From assembly GCF_032397745.1 (NCBI RefSeq), contig NZ_CP135921.1:5258501-5322500 (forward strand): 64,000 nt of DNA, read 5' to 3'. The stretch is from Bradyrhizobium prioriisuperbiae. GTDB lineage: Bacteria > Pseudomonadota > Alphaproteobacteria > Rhizobiales > Xanthobacteraceae. This document shows positions 17,129-27,795 of this stretch, one piece after another. Made by a program: the position numbers and the translations under genes. Each line of letters starts with the position of its first letter. The stretch's first letter is position 1. The notes beneath the pieces are model-generated. The model searched no databases. It worked only from the letters and a program-made list of their open reading frames with translations, and had not been told where the DNA came from.

Positions 17129-18478
17129 ATGAAAAACGACCAGTTGCTGGCCCAGATCTCCGACTATTGCCGGCAGGCCGGCATGGCCGAATCGACTTTC
17201 GGCCGCCTCGCGGTCAACGACGGCAAGCTTGTGTCGCGGCTGCGGGAAGGCAAGCGCATCACCACCGACACGCTGGAGCGGATTAGAGCCTTTCTTGGGG
17301 AAGGCCTTCCTGGCGGCGCGCCCCCGGAAAAACCCGAGCCACTGGAGCGGCGCGATCCGCGCGGCAATTTCCGGTTTTTCGAGAATCGGCAGAAATACCT
17401 GCTGTTCGTCCACACCTGCAGCGAAAAGCGGGTGATCGCCCAGCGGGTGGAACTCGAGCTCGGCAGCATCCATCCGAGACCCCCGGCACTGCGGGTGTTC
17501 GATGCCGGGGTCGGGGATGGAACCGTATTGGCCCGCGTTATGCGCTCAATGCATAGCCGTTTTCCGCATATGCCTTTTTATGTGGCAGGCAAGGAAATCA
17601 GCCTGGAGGACGTCCGCCTGGTGCTGGACAAGCTGCCGGACCGCCTGTTCGAGCACCCGGCTACCGTTTTCGTGCTGACCAACATGCATTACGCCGAGGC
17701 GCCCTGGTTGGCGCCACGATCGCCGGCGGCGGCGGCCGGCATGATCTGGCGTGAAGTGGCGCTGACCGGAAACGCGGCAGGCGATTTCGAGACGCAAATC
17801 GCTGAATTGCAGCCATTTCTGGAGGAAAACTGGCGTGCCAGCGTCAGTCCGCGCTCGGGCATGCCGGTTTATGAGCGGCCGGTGGCACTGGTGTTTTTTC
17901 GGGAGGACCACCGATTCCTGCTCGATGGCGTGATTCCGCGGGCCGGGCGGGTCGAGGCCAATTTCGACCTGGTCATGGCGTCGCAGCCCTATCGGGCCAA
18001 ATCCTCGGTGAATTTCAGGGCCAAGCGGATCATCGCCCCGCTCGCCCGGGCGCTGCGTCCCGGCGGCCGGCTGATCGGGATTCACTCCTACGGTCATGAT
18101 CCGGGGATGGAGATCATCGAGGCGATATGGCCCGGAGAAAATCCTTTCTCCGTGAGCCGTCATGAGCTATTGCGCGCGGTGAAATACGAACTGGGGACGG
18201 CCGCCCGAAACCTTAACTTTAACGCCTATTCCGACGCGCGTTCGATCTTCAGATACGATATGGAAGCTTTGCCGAATGAGGTCACGGGTTCGATCGGGAC
18301 TTCTACGGCCTTTGCAGCCTGGAACGCGGCGGTGTATGTCGCTCAGGTCGAGGACGACCGGTTGACGGACTTGACCCAGAGCGGACGCTATCTCGATGCG
18401 ACGAGAGACGTTCTGCGCCGGCATAACGGTTTGTGGTTTTATGACGAGTCCTACGTCATCTCGCGCCGGCGCGACTGA
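17129..18478 (+). CDS. Putative SAM-dependent methyltransferase with N-terminal HTH-like segment
   Basis: A 449-residue protein of unknown function. Residues 18-55 resemble a small helix-turn-helix (ESTFGRLAVNDGKLVSRLRE). Residues 120-138 contain a class I SAM-binding loop (VFDAGVGDGTVL), and DLVMASQPY is a plausible motif IV. The C-terminal half is not recognised. It sits directly upstream of metK in the same orientation with only 60 bp between, so a role linked to SAM supply or sensing is tempting. The ATG at 17129 has no strong ribosome site; no better in-frame start was seen. Confidence 0.7.
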   Translation: MKNDQLLAQISDYCRQAGMAESTFGRLAVNDGKLVSRLREGKRITTDTLERIRAFLGEGLPGGAPPEKPEPLERRDPRGNFRFFENRQKYLLFVHTCSEKRVIAQRVELELGSIHPRPPALRVFDAGVGDGTVLARVMRSMHSRFPHMPFYVAGKEISLEDVRLVLDKLPDRLFEHPATVFVLTNMHYAEAPWLAPRSPAAAAGMIWREVALTGNAAGDFETQIAELQPFLEENWRASVSPRSGMPVYERPVALVFFREDHRFLLDGVIPRAGRVEANFDLVMASQPYRAKSSVNFRAKRIIAPLARALRPGGRLIGIHSYGHDPGMEIIEAIWPGENPFSVSRHELLRAVKYELGTAARNLNFNAYSDARSIFRYDMEALPNEVTGSIGTSTAFAAWNAAVYVAQVEDDRLTDLTQSGRYLDATRDVLRRHNGLWFYDESYVISRRRD

Positions 18479-18506
18479 CGTTTACGATCACGATCATTCA
18501 AGCGGA

Positions 18507-18531
18507 CCGCTGGAAGGTCCAGCGGAAGGGG
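18507..18531 (+). promoter_or_regulatory. Leader hairpin overlapping the metK ribosome-binding region
   Basis: CCGCTGGA (18507-18514) and TCCAGCGG (18518-18525) form a perfect 8-bp stem with a 3-nt AGG loop. It is followed at once by the Shine-Dalgarno GGAAGGGG and the metK ATG at 18539. Such a hairpin could modulate translation. I could not match it to the consensus of any SAM or SAH riboswitch class I remember. Confidence 0.45.
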
Positions 18532-18538
18532 TTTCTTG

Positions 18539-19735
<1,197 letters not shown>

Positions 19736-19756
19736 TTTTCTCTCGTTTTTGACGCG

Positions 19757-19797
19757 TGTTCCGGGCGGCAATCTGGCCGGACCGGAACATGCCTTTT
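19757..19797 (+). terminator. Hairpin with T-run between metK and ahcY
   Basis: TGTTCCGG (19757-19764) pairs with CCGGAACA (19782-19789), and TGCC then TTTTT follows. It has the form of an intrinsic terminator or attenuator after metK. The ahcY ribosome site (AAGGA, 19799-19803) begins two bases after the T-run, so any read-through would be needed for co-transcription. Readout of S-adenosylhomocysteine here is possible but not shown. Confidence 0.55.
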
Positions 19798-19810
19798 TAA
19801 GGAACCCGCA

Positions 19811-21214
19811 ATGAGCACCGCTGACTATCTCGTCAAGGACATCGCCCTTGCCGCCTTCGGCCGCAAGGAAATCGATCTGGCCGAAACCGAAATGCCCGGC
19901 CTGATGGCGACCCGCGCCGAATTCGGCGCATCGCAGCCGCTGAAGGGCGCGCGCATCGCCGGCTCCCTGCACATGACGATCCAGACCGCTGTTCTGATCG
20001 AGACGCTAAAGGCGCTCGGTGCCGACATCCGCTGGGTCTCCTGCAACATCTATTCGACCCAGGACCATGCCGCAGCGGCAATCGCTGCCGCCGGCATTCC
20101 GGTGTTCGCCTACAAGGGCGAGACGCTGACCGAATACTGGGACTACACCGCCAAGCTGTTCGACTGGCACGGCGGTGGCATGCCGAACATGATCCTGGAC
20201 GACGGCGGCGACGCCACCATGTTCGTCCATCTCGGCCTGCGCGCCGAGAACGGCGACACCGCGTTCCTCGACAAGCCTGAGAGCGAAGAAGAGGAGGTGT
20301 TCTTCGCGCTGCTCAAGAAGAAGCTCGCCGAGAAGCCGAAGGGCTGGTTCGCGGAACTCGCCAAGAGCATCAAGGGCGTGTCGGAGGAGACCACCACGGG
20401 CGTCAACCGCTTGTATCAGCTCGCCGCCCAGAGCAAGCTGCTGTTCCCGGCGATCAACGTCAACGACAGCGTCACCAAGTCGAAGTTCGACAACCTCTAT
20501 GGCTGCCGCGAATCGCTGGTGGACGCCATCCGCCGCGGCACCGACGTCATGATGTCGGGCAAGGTCGCGTTCGTCGCCGGCTTCGGCGACGTCGGCAAGG
20601 GCTCGGCGGCGTCGCTGCGCCAGGCCGGCTGCCGCGTTATGGTGTCGGAAGTCGATCCGATCTGCGCGCTGCAGGCGGCGATGGAAGGCTATGAAGTCGT
20701 CACCCTCGAAGACGCGCTGCCGCGCGCCGACATCTATGTTACCGCGACCGGCAACAAGGACATCATCACCGTCGATCACATGCGCGGGATGAAGGACCGG
20801 GCGATCGTCTGCAACATCGGCCACTTCGACAATGAAATTCAGGTCTCGGGCCTCCGGAACCTGAAGTGGACCAACATCAAGCCGCAGGTCGACGAGATCG
20901 AGTTCCCGAAGGGCAATCGCATCATCCTGCTGTCGGAAGGCCGCCTGGTGAACCTCGGCAACGCCATGGGCCATCCCTCGTTCGTGATGTCGGCCTCGTT
21001 CACCAACCAGACCATCGCGCAGATCGAGCTGTGGACCAATCCCGGCAAGTACGAGAAGAAGGTCTACACGCTGCCGAAGCATCTCGACGAGAAGGTCGCG
21101 ACGCTGCATCTCAATAAAATCGGCGTGAAGTTGACCAAGCTGCGTCCGGATCAGGCTGCCTATATTGGCGTCAAGCCGGAAGGCCCGTTCAAGTCGGATC
21201 ATTATCGCTACTGA
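19811..21214 (+). CDS. ahcY: S-adenosylhomocysteine hydrolase
   Basis: A 467-residue NAD-containing enzyme that splits S-adenosylhomocysteine to adenosine and homocysteine, relieving product inhibition of methyltransferases. The NAD-binding motif is [15 protein letters not shown]. Substrate-site segments include [15 protein letters not shown] and [14 protein letters not shown], and the C-terminus ends in the conserved KSDHYRY. The roughly 40-residue insertion around [11 protein letters not shown] is usual in proteobacterial forms. AAGGA at 19799-19803 supports the start. Confidence 0.97.
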   Translation: MSTADYLVKDIALAAFGRKEIDLAETEMPGLMATRAEFGASQPLKGARIAGSLHMTIQTAVLIETLKALGADIRWVSCNIYSTQDHAAAAIAAAGIPVFAYKGETLTEYWDYTAKLFDWHGGGMPNMILDDGGDATMFVHLGLRAENGDTAFLDKPESEEEEVFFALLKKKLAEKPKGWFAELAKSIKGVSEETTTGVNRLYQLAAQSKLLFPAINVNDSVTKSKFDNLYGCRESLVDAIRRGTDVMMSGKVAFVAGFGDVGKGSAASLRQAGCRVMVSEVDPICALQAAMEGYEVVTLEDALPRADIYVTATGNKDIITVDHMRGMKDRAIVCNIGHFDNEIQVSGLRNLKWTNIKPQVDEIEFPKGNRIILLSEGRLVNLGNAMGHPSFVMSASFTNQTIAQIELWTNPGKYEKKVYTLPKHLDEKVATLHLNKIGVKLTKLRPDQAAYIGVKPEGPFKSDHYRY

Positions 21215-21240
21215 TCCGCGTAGCTTAAGCGACAAGGAAA

Positions 21241-21267
21241 GCCCCGGATCGATCCGGGGCTTTTTTG
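21241..21267 (+). terminator. Intrinsic terminator after ahcY
   Basis: GCCCCGGATC and GATCCGGGGC (21241-21260) form a perfect self-complementary stem, immediately followed by six T. It lies 26 bp after the ahcY stop. Confidence 0.88.
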
Positions 21268-21419
21268 TTTCAGGGTGCACTCACGCGGGTTCAAGTCGAC
21301 GTGCGAGCAGATCGGCTGCCATCTTCTGGTCGTGCTTTTCGGCAAGCTGCAGTCGTGTTGGTGGTGGGGGCCAGATTCTCTCAGGTCTGGCGCATCTGTT
21401 TCTTCACCGGAGGCTGTTC

Positions 21420-21614
21420 ATGGTGTTCGACAAACGAAATAATGTGACACCGCTTTCACGGGCCGATCGCGCGACTGTGTCCGATCCGGGGACGTCGATG
21501 CTCGCAGCGGAAGGACTGGAGCTCATGCGCATCTTCGTCCAGCTTGCGTCCACGGACGATCGGCTCAAGGTTATCGCGTTCGCAAAACAAGTGCTGCGAG
21601 GTGCGGAGCAATGA
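21420..21614 (+). CDS. Small conserved-type hypothetical protein
   Basis: A 64-residue ORF starting at ATG 21420 with a good CCGGAGG site at 21408-21413. It reads MVFDKRNNVTPLSRADRATV and ends KQVLRGAEQ; the second half is a plausible amphipathic helix pair (ELMRIFVQLASTDDRL). No domain recognised. The composition of the last 35 residues resembles short alphaproteobacterial proteins with a LASTDDRLKVI-type helix. It is flanked by terminators on both sides, so it would be a single-gene unit. Confidence 0.55.
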   Translation: MVFDKRNNVTPLSRADRATVSDPGTSMLAAEGLELMRIFVQLASTDDRLKVIAFAKQVLRGAEQ

Positions 21615-21637
21615 TCGGCGTCACCCCCTGAACGCGA

Positions 21638-21663
21638 AACGGCCCCGTAACATCGGGGCCGTT
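21638..21663. terminator. Terminator-like hairpin between convergent genes
   Basis: AACGGCCCCG (21638-21647) and CGGGGCCGTT (21654-21663) form a 10-bp stem with a 6-nt loop between the small plus-strand gene and the convergent hydrolase gene. The T-tract is short on both strands, so efficiency is uncertain; it may serve both directions. Confidence 0.6.
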
Positions 21664-21694
21664 GTAAGCTTGCAGTTGAAGCGGCGGGCGCGCC

Positions 21695-22387
21695 TTAAGC
21701 GGGCTCTGCGATCTGAACCTTCAATGTGCCAATGCCGTCGACGCCGCACTCGATGTTGTCGCCGGGCGACAGGGCGGCGACGCCCGCGGGCGTGCCGGTC
21801 AGGATCAAGTCGCCGGCGCCGAGCGAAACCTGGAGCGACAGCTTGGAAATGATCTCGGCCACGTTCCAGATCATCTCTGAGAGATCGCCCTTCTGCCTCT
21901 CAGCGCCATTGACCGACAGCCAGATCTTGCCCTTTGACGGGTGGCCGATCTCGCTGGCGGGGCGCAGCGCGCCACAGGGCGCGGACTGATCGAACGACTT
22001 GCCGATCTCCCAGGGCTGTTCCTTCTTGCGCGAGGCCATCTGCAGGTCGCGCCGGGTCAGGTCGATGCTGACGCCATAACCGTAGACATGATCCAGCGCC
22101 TTGTCGGCCGCGATGTTCAGGCCGCCGCTCTTCAGCGCCACCGCCAATTCAACCTCGTGCTGGAAATCCTTGGTCAGCGACGGATACGGCACGGTGACGC
22201 CATCGGGCGCGAGCATGTCGGCGTGCTTGGCGAAGAAGAACGGCGGCTGACGCTCGTCGTTGCCGAGCTCACGGATGTGTTCCAGATAATTGCGGCCGAC
22301 GCACCAGATCCGCCGGACCGGGAAGGCTTGTCCGGTGCCTGCAACGGGGATCGATGGGGTGGCGTGGGCGGGAATGACGAACGACAT
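21695..22387 (-). CDS. Fumarylacetoacetate hydrolase family protein
   Basis: A 230-residue FAH-fold enzyme of the short type. Diagnostic features are CVGRNYLEHIRELG at the N-terminus, the metal-binding FQHEVELAVAL and YGVSIDLTRRDLQ segments, and the C-terminal ILTGTPAGVAALSPGD. Short members hydrolyse acylpyruvates or decarboxylate oxaloacetate, or belong to aromatic meta-cleavage routes; the substrate cannot be chosen from sequence. The stop lies 31 bp from the hairpin at 21638-21663. It is about 95 bp downstream of the ABC exporter gene on the same strand. Confidence 0.88.
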   Translation of the reverse strand: MSFVIPAHATPSIPVAGTGQAFPVRRIWCVGRNYLEHIRELGNDERQPPFFFAKHADMLAPDGVTVPYPSLTKDFQHEVELAVALKSGGLNIAADKALDHVYGYGVSIDLTRRDLQMASRKKEQPWEIGKSFDQSAPCGALRPASEIGHPSKGKIWLSVNGAERQKGDLSEMIWNVAEIISKLSLQVSLGAGDLILTGTPAGVAALSPGDNIECGVDGIGTLKVQIAEPA

Positions 22388-22482
22388 GGACGGGTCTCGA
22401 TGGTTGGGAACGACGGCGTGATTGCCGGAGGACGAGGACGGCGGGCTTGTAAAACGTGCCGCCGGGTGGGGCGACGCGGAAC

Positions 22483-24297
22483 TTACGCCGACGCCGCAAC
22501 CGGCGCCAGTGGCGAGGTTTCACGATGTTGCAAGCGGAAGAACGAGGCATAACGGCCGCCGCGCCGCAGCAGGTCGTCGTGCTGGCCGGATTCGACGATG
22601 CGCCCGCCTTCGACCACCAGGATCGCATCCGCGTGCATGATGGTGTGCAGGCGATGGGCAATCACGATGGTGGTGCGGTTCTGGCATAGATGTTCGATGG
22701 CTTCCTGGACCTGCCGCTCGGATTCGGAATCGAGCGCGGCAGTGGCCTCATCCAGCAGGATCAGCGGCGCATCTTTCAGCAGGGCGCGGGCAATCGCCAC
22801 CCGCTGGCGCTGGCCGCCTGAGAGCTGGGTGCCGTGCTCGCCGACCGGCGTGTCGTAGCCGAGCGGGAAGCCCATGATGAAATCGTGGGCACAGGCGGCC
22901 CGAGCAGCGGAGATGACGTCTTCATCGGATGCGCCGATCCGGCCGAATGCGATGTTTTCCCGGATGGTGCCGCGGAACAGATAGACATCCTGCCCGACAT
23001 AGGCGGCCTGTTGGCGGAGTGACCGGCGCGAGACGCTGGATATATCCTGGCCGTCGATCAGGATCTGCCCGGCGCTGGTCTCATAGAGCCGCAGCAGCAG
23101 CGCCAGCACGGTGGATTTCCCGCCGCCGGACGGGCCGACCAGCGCGGTGACCTTTCCGGGTTCGGCGATCAGGCTCATGCGGTTGAGCACCGGCTCATCC
23201 TGGCGATAGGCGAAGCTGACGTCGCGCAGCTCCACGCGGGCATCGCTGAGCTTCAAGGCGGGCTTGTCGCTGTCGTCGGGCTCGGTCGCGGGGCTGTCGA
23301 CGATTTCCAGCAGCTTGCTCGCGCCAATGAGACTGCTGTTGAGGTCGATGTTCAGCCGCGCCAGGCGCTTCGCCGGCTCATAGGCCAGCAGGAATGCGGT
23401 CAGGAACGAGAAGAACTGCCCAGGCGTCGCGCCCTTCACGACCACGCCATAGCCGCCATAGATCAGCGAGGCTGCGATCGCAAAGCCGCCGAGCATTTCC
23501 ATCAGCGGGCTGGAGCGGTTGGACACCCGCGCCATCTTGTTGGCGTTGCGCTCGACCGCCGCGATGTTGGCGTCGATGCGTTCCCGCATGGTGTCTTCGA
23601 GGGTGAAGGCCTTGACCGTGCGGATGCCTTGCAGGGACTCCTGCATCGTTTCGAGGATGTCGGAATTGTTGGTGAACTGGGTGTGCGCCAGGTTCCTAAC
23701 CCGCCGGACCAGCTTGCGCAGCACCAGGATCGCGGGCGGAGCGACCACAAGCCCGAACAGCGACATCAAGGGGTCCTGCAACAGCATGACGATGACGAGG
23801 CCGATCAGCGACAACAGATCGCGCCCGAGCGCGGTGATCAGCAGGCTGAGAACCTGTGTGACCGAGGTCGCGCCCGCAGTCAGCCGCCCCAGGAACTCCG
23901 ATGAATGCCGTTCCGAGAAGAAGCCGACGTTTTCGCGCATCAGTTTGGCGAACAGGCGCCGCTGATTGTTGGCGACGATGGCATTGCTGATCTGCGACAG
24001 GATCACCGACTGGCCGTAGGTCGCGGCCCCCTTGGCCATGAACAGCGCCATGGTGGCGAGCGACAGCAACACGATGCTGTGGAAATCGCGGGCCACGTAG
24101 GCCGCGTTGATCACTTCACCGAGCAGCCAGGCCGAGAGCGCCGTGGTGGCGGCGACGATGGCCATCAGGCCGAATGCCACCAGATACCGCCGCCAATAGG
24201 CAACGCCCTGTTCCGTGACCAGCCGCCGGATCAGCGCGGCCGCGCCATAGGGATCGTCGGTTACTTTTCGTGTGTTTTTGACTGGGAAATCGGTCAT
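22483..24297 (-). CDS. ABC exporter, MsbA-like transmembrane/ATPase fusion
   Basis: A 604-residue half-transporter. The N-terminal half has about six membrane segments and the coupling motif RRLFAKLMRENVGFF. The C-terminal ATPase has Walker A GPSGGGKST, signature LSGGQRQR, Walker B LILLDEAT and H-loop IAHRL. The family includes lipid A flippases (MsbA) and other lipid or drug exporters. Its position next to core-LPS genes makes lipid A or a related lipid plausible. ATG 24297 (MTDFPVK) was chosen; an in-frame ATG at 24327 is possible. Confidence 0.9.
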   Translation of the reverse strand: MTDFPVKNTRKVTDDPYGAAALIRRLVTEQGVAYWRRYLVAFGLMAIVAATTALSAWLLGEVINAAYVARDFHSIVLLSLATMALFMAKGAATYGQSVILSQISNAIVANNQRRLFAKLMRENVGFFSERHSSEFLGRLTAGATSVTQVLSLLITALGRDLLSLIGLVIVMLLQDPLMSLFGLVVAPPAILVLRKLVRRVRNLAHTQFTNNSDILETMQESLQGIRTVKAFTLEDTMRERIDANIAAVERNANKMARVSNRSSPLMEMLGGFAIAASLIYGGYGVVVKGATPGQFFSFLTAFLLAYEPAKRLARLNIDLNSSLIGASKLLEIVDSPATEPDDSDKPALKLSDARVELRDVSFAYRQDEPVLNRMSLIAEPGKVTALVGPSGGGKSTVLALLLRLYETSAGQILIDGQDISSVSRRSLRQQAAYVGQDVYLFRGTIRENIAFGRIGASDEDVISAARAACAHDFIMGFPLGYDTPVGEHGTQLSGGQRQRVAIARALLKDAPLILLDEATAALDSESERQVQEAIEHLCQNRTTIVIAHRLHTIMHADAILVVEGGRIVESGQHDDLLRRGGRYASFFRLQHRETSPLAPVAASA

Positions 24298-24489
24298 CCG
24301 CGTTCCATTGACAGCGTGGCGAAACATGCCGCGGCGCGGTCAGGGTTCGTGCGAAACGTCCGCCTCAATGCCCCCAATGGGTGGTTTTTTCAAGCAAAAA
24401 CAGGGCCTCGTCCCCGATCATTGGAGGTCCTGAGCGCGAAAATTGGGCTTGAATATCCGAGACTTGTTACAGGTTCGTCATCGCCTCGG

Positions 24490-25503
24490 TCAGCCGGTGG
24501 CGACGCGTCCTTCGCCCTGCCGGCGCTCCTGCAGGAGCTTTTCCTCCCAGGCCAGCGCGTGCGCCGCGATGGTCTCGAGATTGTCGTACTGGGGCGCCCA
24601 GGCGACGGCGGAGTGGATGCGGCGGGTATCCGCGATCATGGTCATGATGTCGCCGGGGCGGCGGTCGGCCTGCTGGACCGCGAAGTTGCGGCCGGAGACG
24701 CGCCGCACCGCTTCGATCACCTCGAACACCGAATAGCCGCGGCCGTAACCGCAGTTCCATGTGGTCGAGGGGCCGCCATTGCTCAGATAGCCGAGCGCGG
24801 CGCGATGGGCCTGCACGAGGTCGCTGACATGGACGAAGTCGCGGACGCAGGTTCCATCCGGGGTCGGATAATCGGTGCCGAACACGTCGATCTTGGCGCG
24901 CTGGCCGGTGGCGGCTTCGACCGCGATCTTCAGCAGATGGGTTGCGCCCGCGGTGGCGAGGCCGACGCGCGCCAGCGGATCGGCGCCGGCGACATTGAAA
25001 TAGCGCAGCACGACATAGCTCATGCCATGCGCGGTGGCGACGTCATGCAGCATGATCTCCGCCATCAGCTTCGACATGCCGTAGGGCGACAGCGGCCGCG
25101 TCGGAGCTTCCTCGACCACAGGCATGTGGTCGGGATTGCCGTAGACGGCCGCGGTTGATGAGAAGATGAAGCGCGGGATGTTGCAGCGAACCGCGACGTT
25201 CAGGAGGTTGCGCGTCGCCATGGCGTTGTTGCGATAATAGCCGAGCGGATCGCGCATTGATTCCGGAACGACGACCGAGCCAGCGAAGTGGATGATGGAA
25301 TCGACGTGGTGCGCGGCGATGACGCCTTCGACGAGATTCTCATCCGACACGTCGCCGATGAACAGCGGCACGCCGTCGGGAATGAAGTTGGAAAAGCCGG
25401 TGGACAGGTTATCGATGACGACGACGTTTTCGCCGGCTTCCGCCAGCGCGAGAACCATGTGGCTGCCGATATAGCCGGCTCCGCCGGTCACAAGAACGGT
25501 CAT
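24490..25503 (-). CDS. galE: UDP-glucose 4-epimerase
   Basis: A 337-residue extended short-chain dehydrogenase. The NAD-binding GGAGYIGSH is at the N-terminus. The catalytic Ser region (SSTAAVYG) and YxxxK (YGMSK) are present, as is the substrate segment NVAGADPLAR. It interconverts UDP-glucose and UDP-galactose for LPS core or exopolysaccharide. It is divergent from waaC with a 180-bp intergenic region that should contain both promoters. Confidence 0.93.
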   Translation of the reverse strand: MTVLVTGGAGYIGSHMVLALAEAGENVVVIDNLSTGFSNFIPDGVPLFIGDVSDENLVEGVIAAHHVDSIIHFAGSVVVPESMRDPLGYYRNNAMATRNLLNVAVRCNIPRFIFSSTAAVYGNPDHMPVVEEAPTRPLSPYGMSKLMAEIMLHDVATAHGMSYVVLRYFNVAGADPLARVGLATAGATHLLKIAVEAATGQRAKIDVFGTDYPTPDGTCVRDFVHVSDLVQAHRAALGYLSNGGPSTTWNCGYGRGYSVFEVIEAVRRVSGRNFAVQQADRRPGDIMTMIADTRRIHSAVAWAPQYDNLETIAAHALAWEEKLLQERRQGEGRVATG

Positions 25504-25684
25504 GCGAATCTCAACCTCTGCGTCCGGCGCCGAAATGGTCGGCGCCGAGTGTGTTCGATCCTGCTCGTCGTTCGTCGATATCCGGTATAACGCACACCGC
25601 GCGAGGTGCATTTTGATGGCTTTTTAGCCGCGAAACGGCTTTATGGTTTCCAAACCGTAACGGACCTTCCGCGCTTTGAAGACG

Positions 25685-26644
25685 ATGTCGATGCCTCAGA
25701 TTCTGGTCGTAAAAACATCGTCGCTCGGCGACGTCGTTCATCAGATGCCGGCGATGTCGGATGTACGCCACCGCTTTCCGGATGCAAAGCTGACATGGAT
25801 TGTCGAGGAAGCCTTCGCGCCGCTGGCGCGATTGCATCCGGGCGTGAACGAGGTCGTGGCGGTATCCACGCGCCGCTGGCGATCCCAGCTGTTTCAAGGC
25901 GGGACATGGCGCGAGTTCGCTGCGTTTCGAGCCAAGGTTCGTGCCATCGCGGCGGAGACCGTCATCGACACGCAGGGTCTGCTGCGTTCGGCCTTGATTG
26001 CACGGCTCGCCGCCGGCACGCGCCACGGCTATGACCGCACCAGCATTCGTGAGCCGATCGCATCACGGTTTTACGATGTCACGCACAATGTGGCGCGCGA
26101 TCAGCATGCGGTGACCCGCAACCGGCTGCTGACGGGATTGAGCCTCGGTTATCGGCCGGACGAGGCGATCGATTATGGTCTGGTTCGCCCAGTTCAGGCC
26201 GACGTGCGGCCCTATGCATTACTGCAGCACGGCACCTCGCGCGCCGCCAAGGAATGGCGCGAGGTCGATTGGATCGGCGTCGGCAAATGGGTGGCCGGCC
26301 GTGGGCTCGAGGTGGTGCTGCCGTGGGGCAACGAGCGCGAACGGCTGCGTTGCGCGCGGCTGGCGGCCGCCATCCCGGGGAGCCGCATTCTCGAGCGCCA
26401 GCCACTCGATGCGACGGCGCAGGTGATCGCCGGCGCCACGCTCGTGATCGGCGTCGACACCGGGCTGCTGCATCTCGCGGCAGCTTATGGCGTGCCGCTG
26501 GTGGCGATCTTCCTGGCGACGGATCCGGGACTCACGGGTCCTGTGGGTTCAGGCTCGATCACGGTGCTTGGTGGCAAGGGGGCTTATCCCTCGTTCGTCA
26601 CGGTGACGGAAACTCTGGAGCGGCAGCAGTCGCTTTCCGTTTAA
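25685..26644 (+). CDS. waaC: Lipopolysaccharide heptosyltransferase I (GT9 family)
   Basis: About 319 residues with the GT9 features [18 protein letters not shown] at the N-terminus, the ADP-heptose-binding [13 protein letters not shown] and the C-terminal [18 protein letters not shown]. It adds the first heptose to Kdo of lipid A core. ATG 25685 chosen (MSMPQILVV); TTG 25676 is a possible earlier start. The gene converges on gmhB, the two stops overlapping by 4 bp at 26641-26644, an unusually tight packing. Confidence 0.9.
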   Translation: MSMPQILVVKTSSLGDVVHQMPAMSDVRHRFPDAKLTWIVEEAFAPLARLHPGVNEVVAVSTRRWRSQLFQGGTWREFAAFRAKVRAIAAETVIDTQGLLRSALIARLAAGTRHGYDRTSIREPIASRFYDVTHNVARDQHAVTRNRLLTGLSLGYRPDEAIDYGLVRPVQADVRPYALLQHGTSRAAKEWREVDWIGVGKWVAGRGLEVVLPWGNERERLRCARLAAAIPGSRILERQPLDATAQVIAGATLVIGVDTGLLHLAAAYGVPLVAIFLATDPGLTGPVGSGSITVLGGKGAYPSFVTVTETLERQQSLSV

Positions 26645-27177
26645 CGCAGTTTCGCCAGCACCTCGTCGACCATGACGGCGAGGTCGCCGCCGCGAAACAG
26701 GAAACCCGGAAGTCCGGCGGCGGCGGCCGCGTCCATGTCGATCGGCTTGTCGCCGATCATGAAGCTGCGCTCGCGCACGACCGGCCAGTGCTGCATCAGA
26801 TCGAGGAGCATGCCGGGCTTCGGCTTGCGCCAGTCGCTGTCGCGACGATAGCGCGCGATGGTTGCTTCGGGATGGTCCGGGCAATAACGGATGTCGTCGA
26901 TTCGCGCGCCGCTGCCGGCGAGTTCGCTGCGCATCCAGTCGTGCAGGGCGCGAACATCGTCCTCCGAAAAGAAACCGCGCGCGACGCCGGACTGATTCGT
27001 CACAACGAATACGAAGTAGCCGGCTTCGTTCAGCCTGCGGATCGCGGTAGCTGCGCCGGGCATCCAGCGGAAGCGTTCTCGTGTGCCGATATAATCGTCG
27101 TCGTAGTTGAGCACGCCGTCGCGATCGAGAAAGGCGGCGGGCCGGGGCGCAGGCGAGGGTGCGCCGCTCGTGCTCAT
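26641..27177 (-). CDS. gmhB: D-glycero-beta-D-manno-heptose-1,7-bisphosphate 7-phosphatase
   Basis: A 178-residue HAD-family phosphatase, the third step of ADP-heptose synthesis. The nucleophile motif is FLDRDGVLN, motif II is [10 protein letters not shown], and motif IV is [13 protein letters not shown]. The zinc loop keeps Cys and His (YCPDHPEA). However, the following Cys-x-Cys of E. coli GmhB (before RKPxPG) is replaced by Ser-x-Trp ([11 protein letters not shown]), so the structural zinc site is probably incomplete. The ATG at 27177 overlaps the gmhA stop by 4 bp, so the two are translationally coupled. Confidence 0.9.
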   Translation of the reverse strand: MSTSGAPSPAPRPAAFLDRDGVLNYDDDYIGTRERFRWMPGAATAIRRLNEAGYFVFVVTNQSGVARGFFSEDDVRALHDWMRSELAGSGARIDDIRYCPDHPEATIARYRRDSDWRKPKPGMLLDLMQHWPVVRERSFMIGDKPIDMDAAAAAGLPGFLFRGGDLAVMVDEVLAKLR

Positions 27178-27776
27178 GCTTTCGGCGCCGTGGTCAGCGC
27201 GTGCTCGATCTCGTCGCAGATCGCGTGTCCGGCCACCATGTGCAGTTGCTGGATCACCGGGGTGTCGTCGGTGGGCGAGACGAACAGCAGATCGCAATGC
27301 GCCGTCATCGGCTGGTCGTTGATGTCGCCTTTGGCGCCGACGAAGCCGACGGTGACGAGGCCGAGTTCGCGCGCCATCTTCAGCGCGGCCACGATGTTGG
27401 GCGATTTGCCTGACGTGGAGAAGCCCCAGAAGATATCGCCGCGCCGTCCCAATCCTTGCACCTGGCGCGCGAACACCTGCTCGTAGCCGTAGTCGTTGGA
27501 AATCGCGGTCAGTGCCGAGGTGTCGGTGGTCAAGGCGATCGCCGCCCAGCCGGGCCGGTCGATCTTGTAGCGGCCGACGATTTCGGCGGCGAGGTGCTGG
27601 GCGTCGGCGGCGCTGCCGCCGTTGCCCGCGAGCAGCAGCTTGCCGCCGCCCTGCAGCGCCCTGATGGTCGCCCAGGCGATGTCATGCGCGGTCTGCAGCA
27701 GGGGATCGCTGCACGCGGCTTCGGTCATGGCCGTGAGCGAACTCTGGAAATGGGCGGCGATCCGGTATTGGCTCAC
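27174..27776 (-). CDS. gmhA: Phosphoheptose isomerase
   Basis: About 200 residues of the SIS family, converting sedoheptulose 7-phosphate to D-glycero-D-manno-heptose 7-phosphate. Motifs are [24 protein letters not shown] and the catalytic [15 protein letters not shown] at 27776 is chosen as start because GGAGG lies 5-9 bp upstream; GTG 27791 is an alternative. It follows waaF by 19 bp and precedes gmhB with overlap, so waaF-gmhA-gmhB is one operon. Confidence 0.93.
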   Translation of the reverse strand: MSQYRIAAHFQSSLTAMTEAACSDPLLQTAHDIAWATIRALQGGGKLLLAGNGGSAADAQHLAAEIVGRYKIDRPGWAAIALTTDTSALTAISNDYGYEQVFARQVQGLGRRGDIFWGFSTSGKSPNIVAALKMARELGLVTVGFVGAKGDINDQPMTAHCDLLFVSPTDDTPVIQQLHMVAGHAICDEIEHALTTAPKA

Positions 27777-27795
27777 GGCGTCCTCCGTCACATCG

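Noticed and set aside
25504..25684. Small stem AGCCG-CGAAA-CGGCT with nearby T-run as a terminator
   Set aside because: It lies in a divergent promoter region with no gene transcribing into it, so termination has no obvious purpose there.
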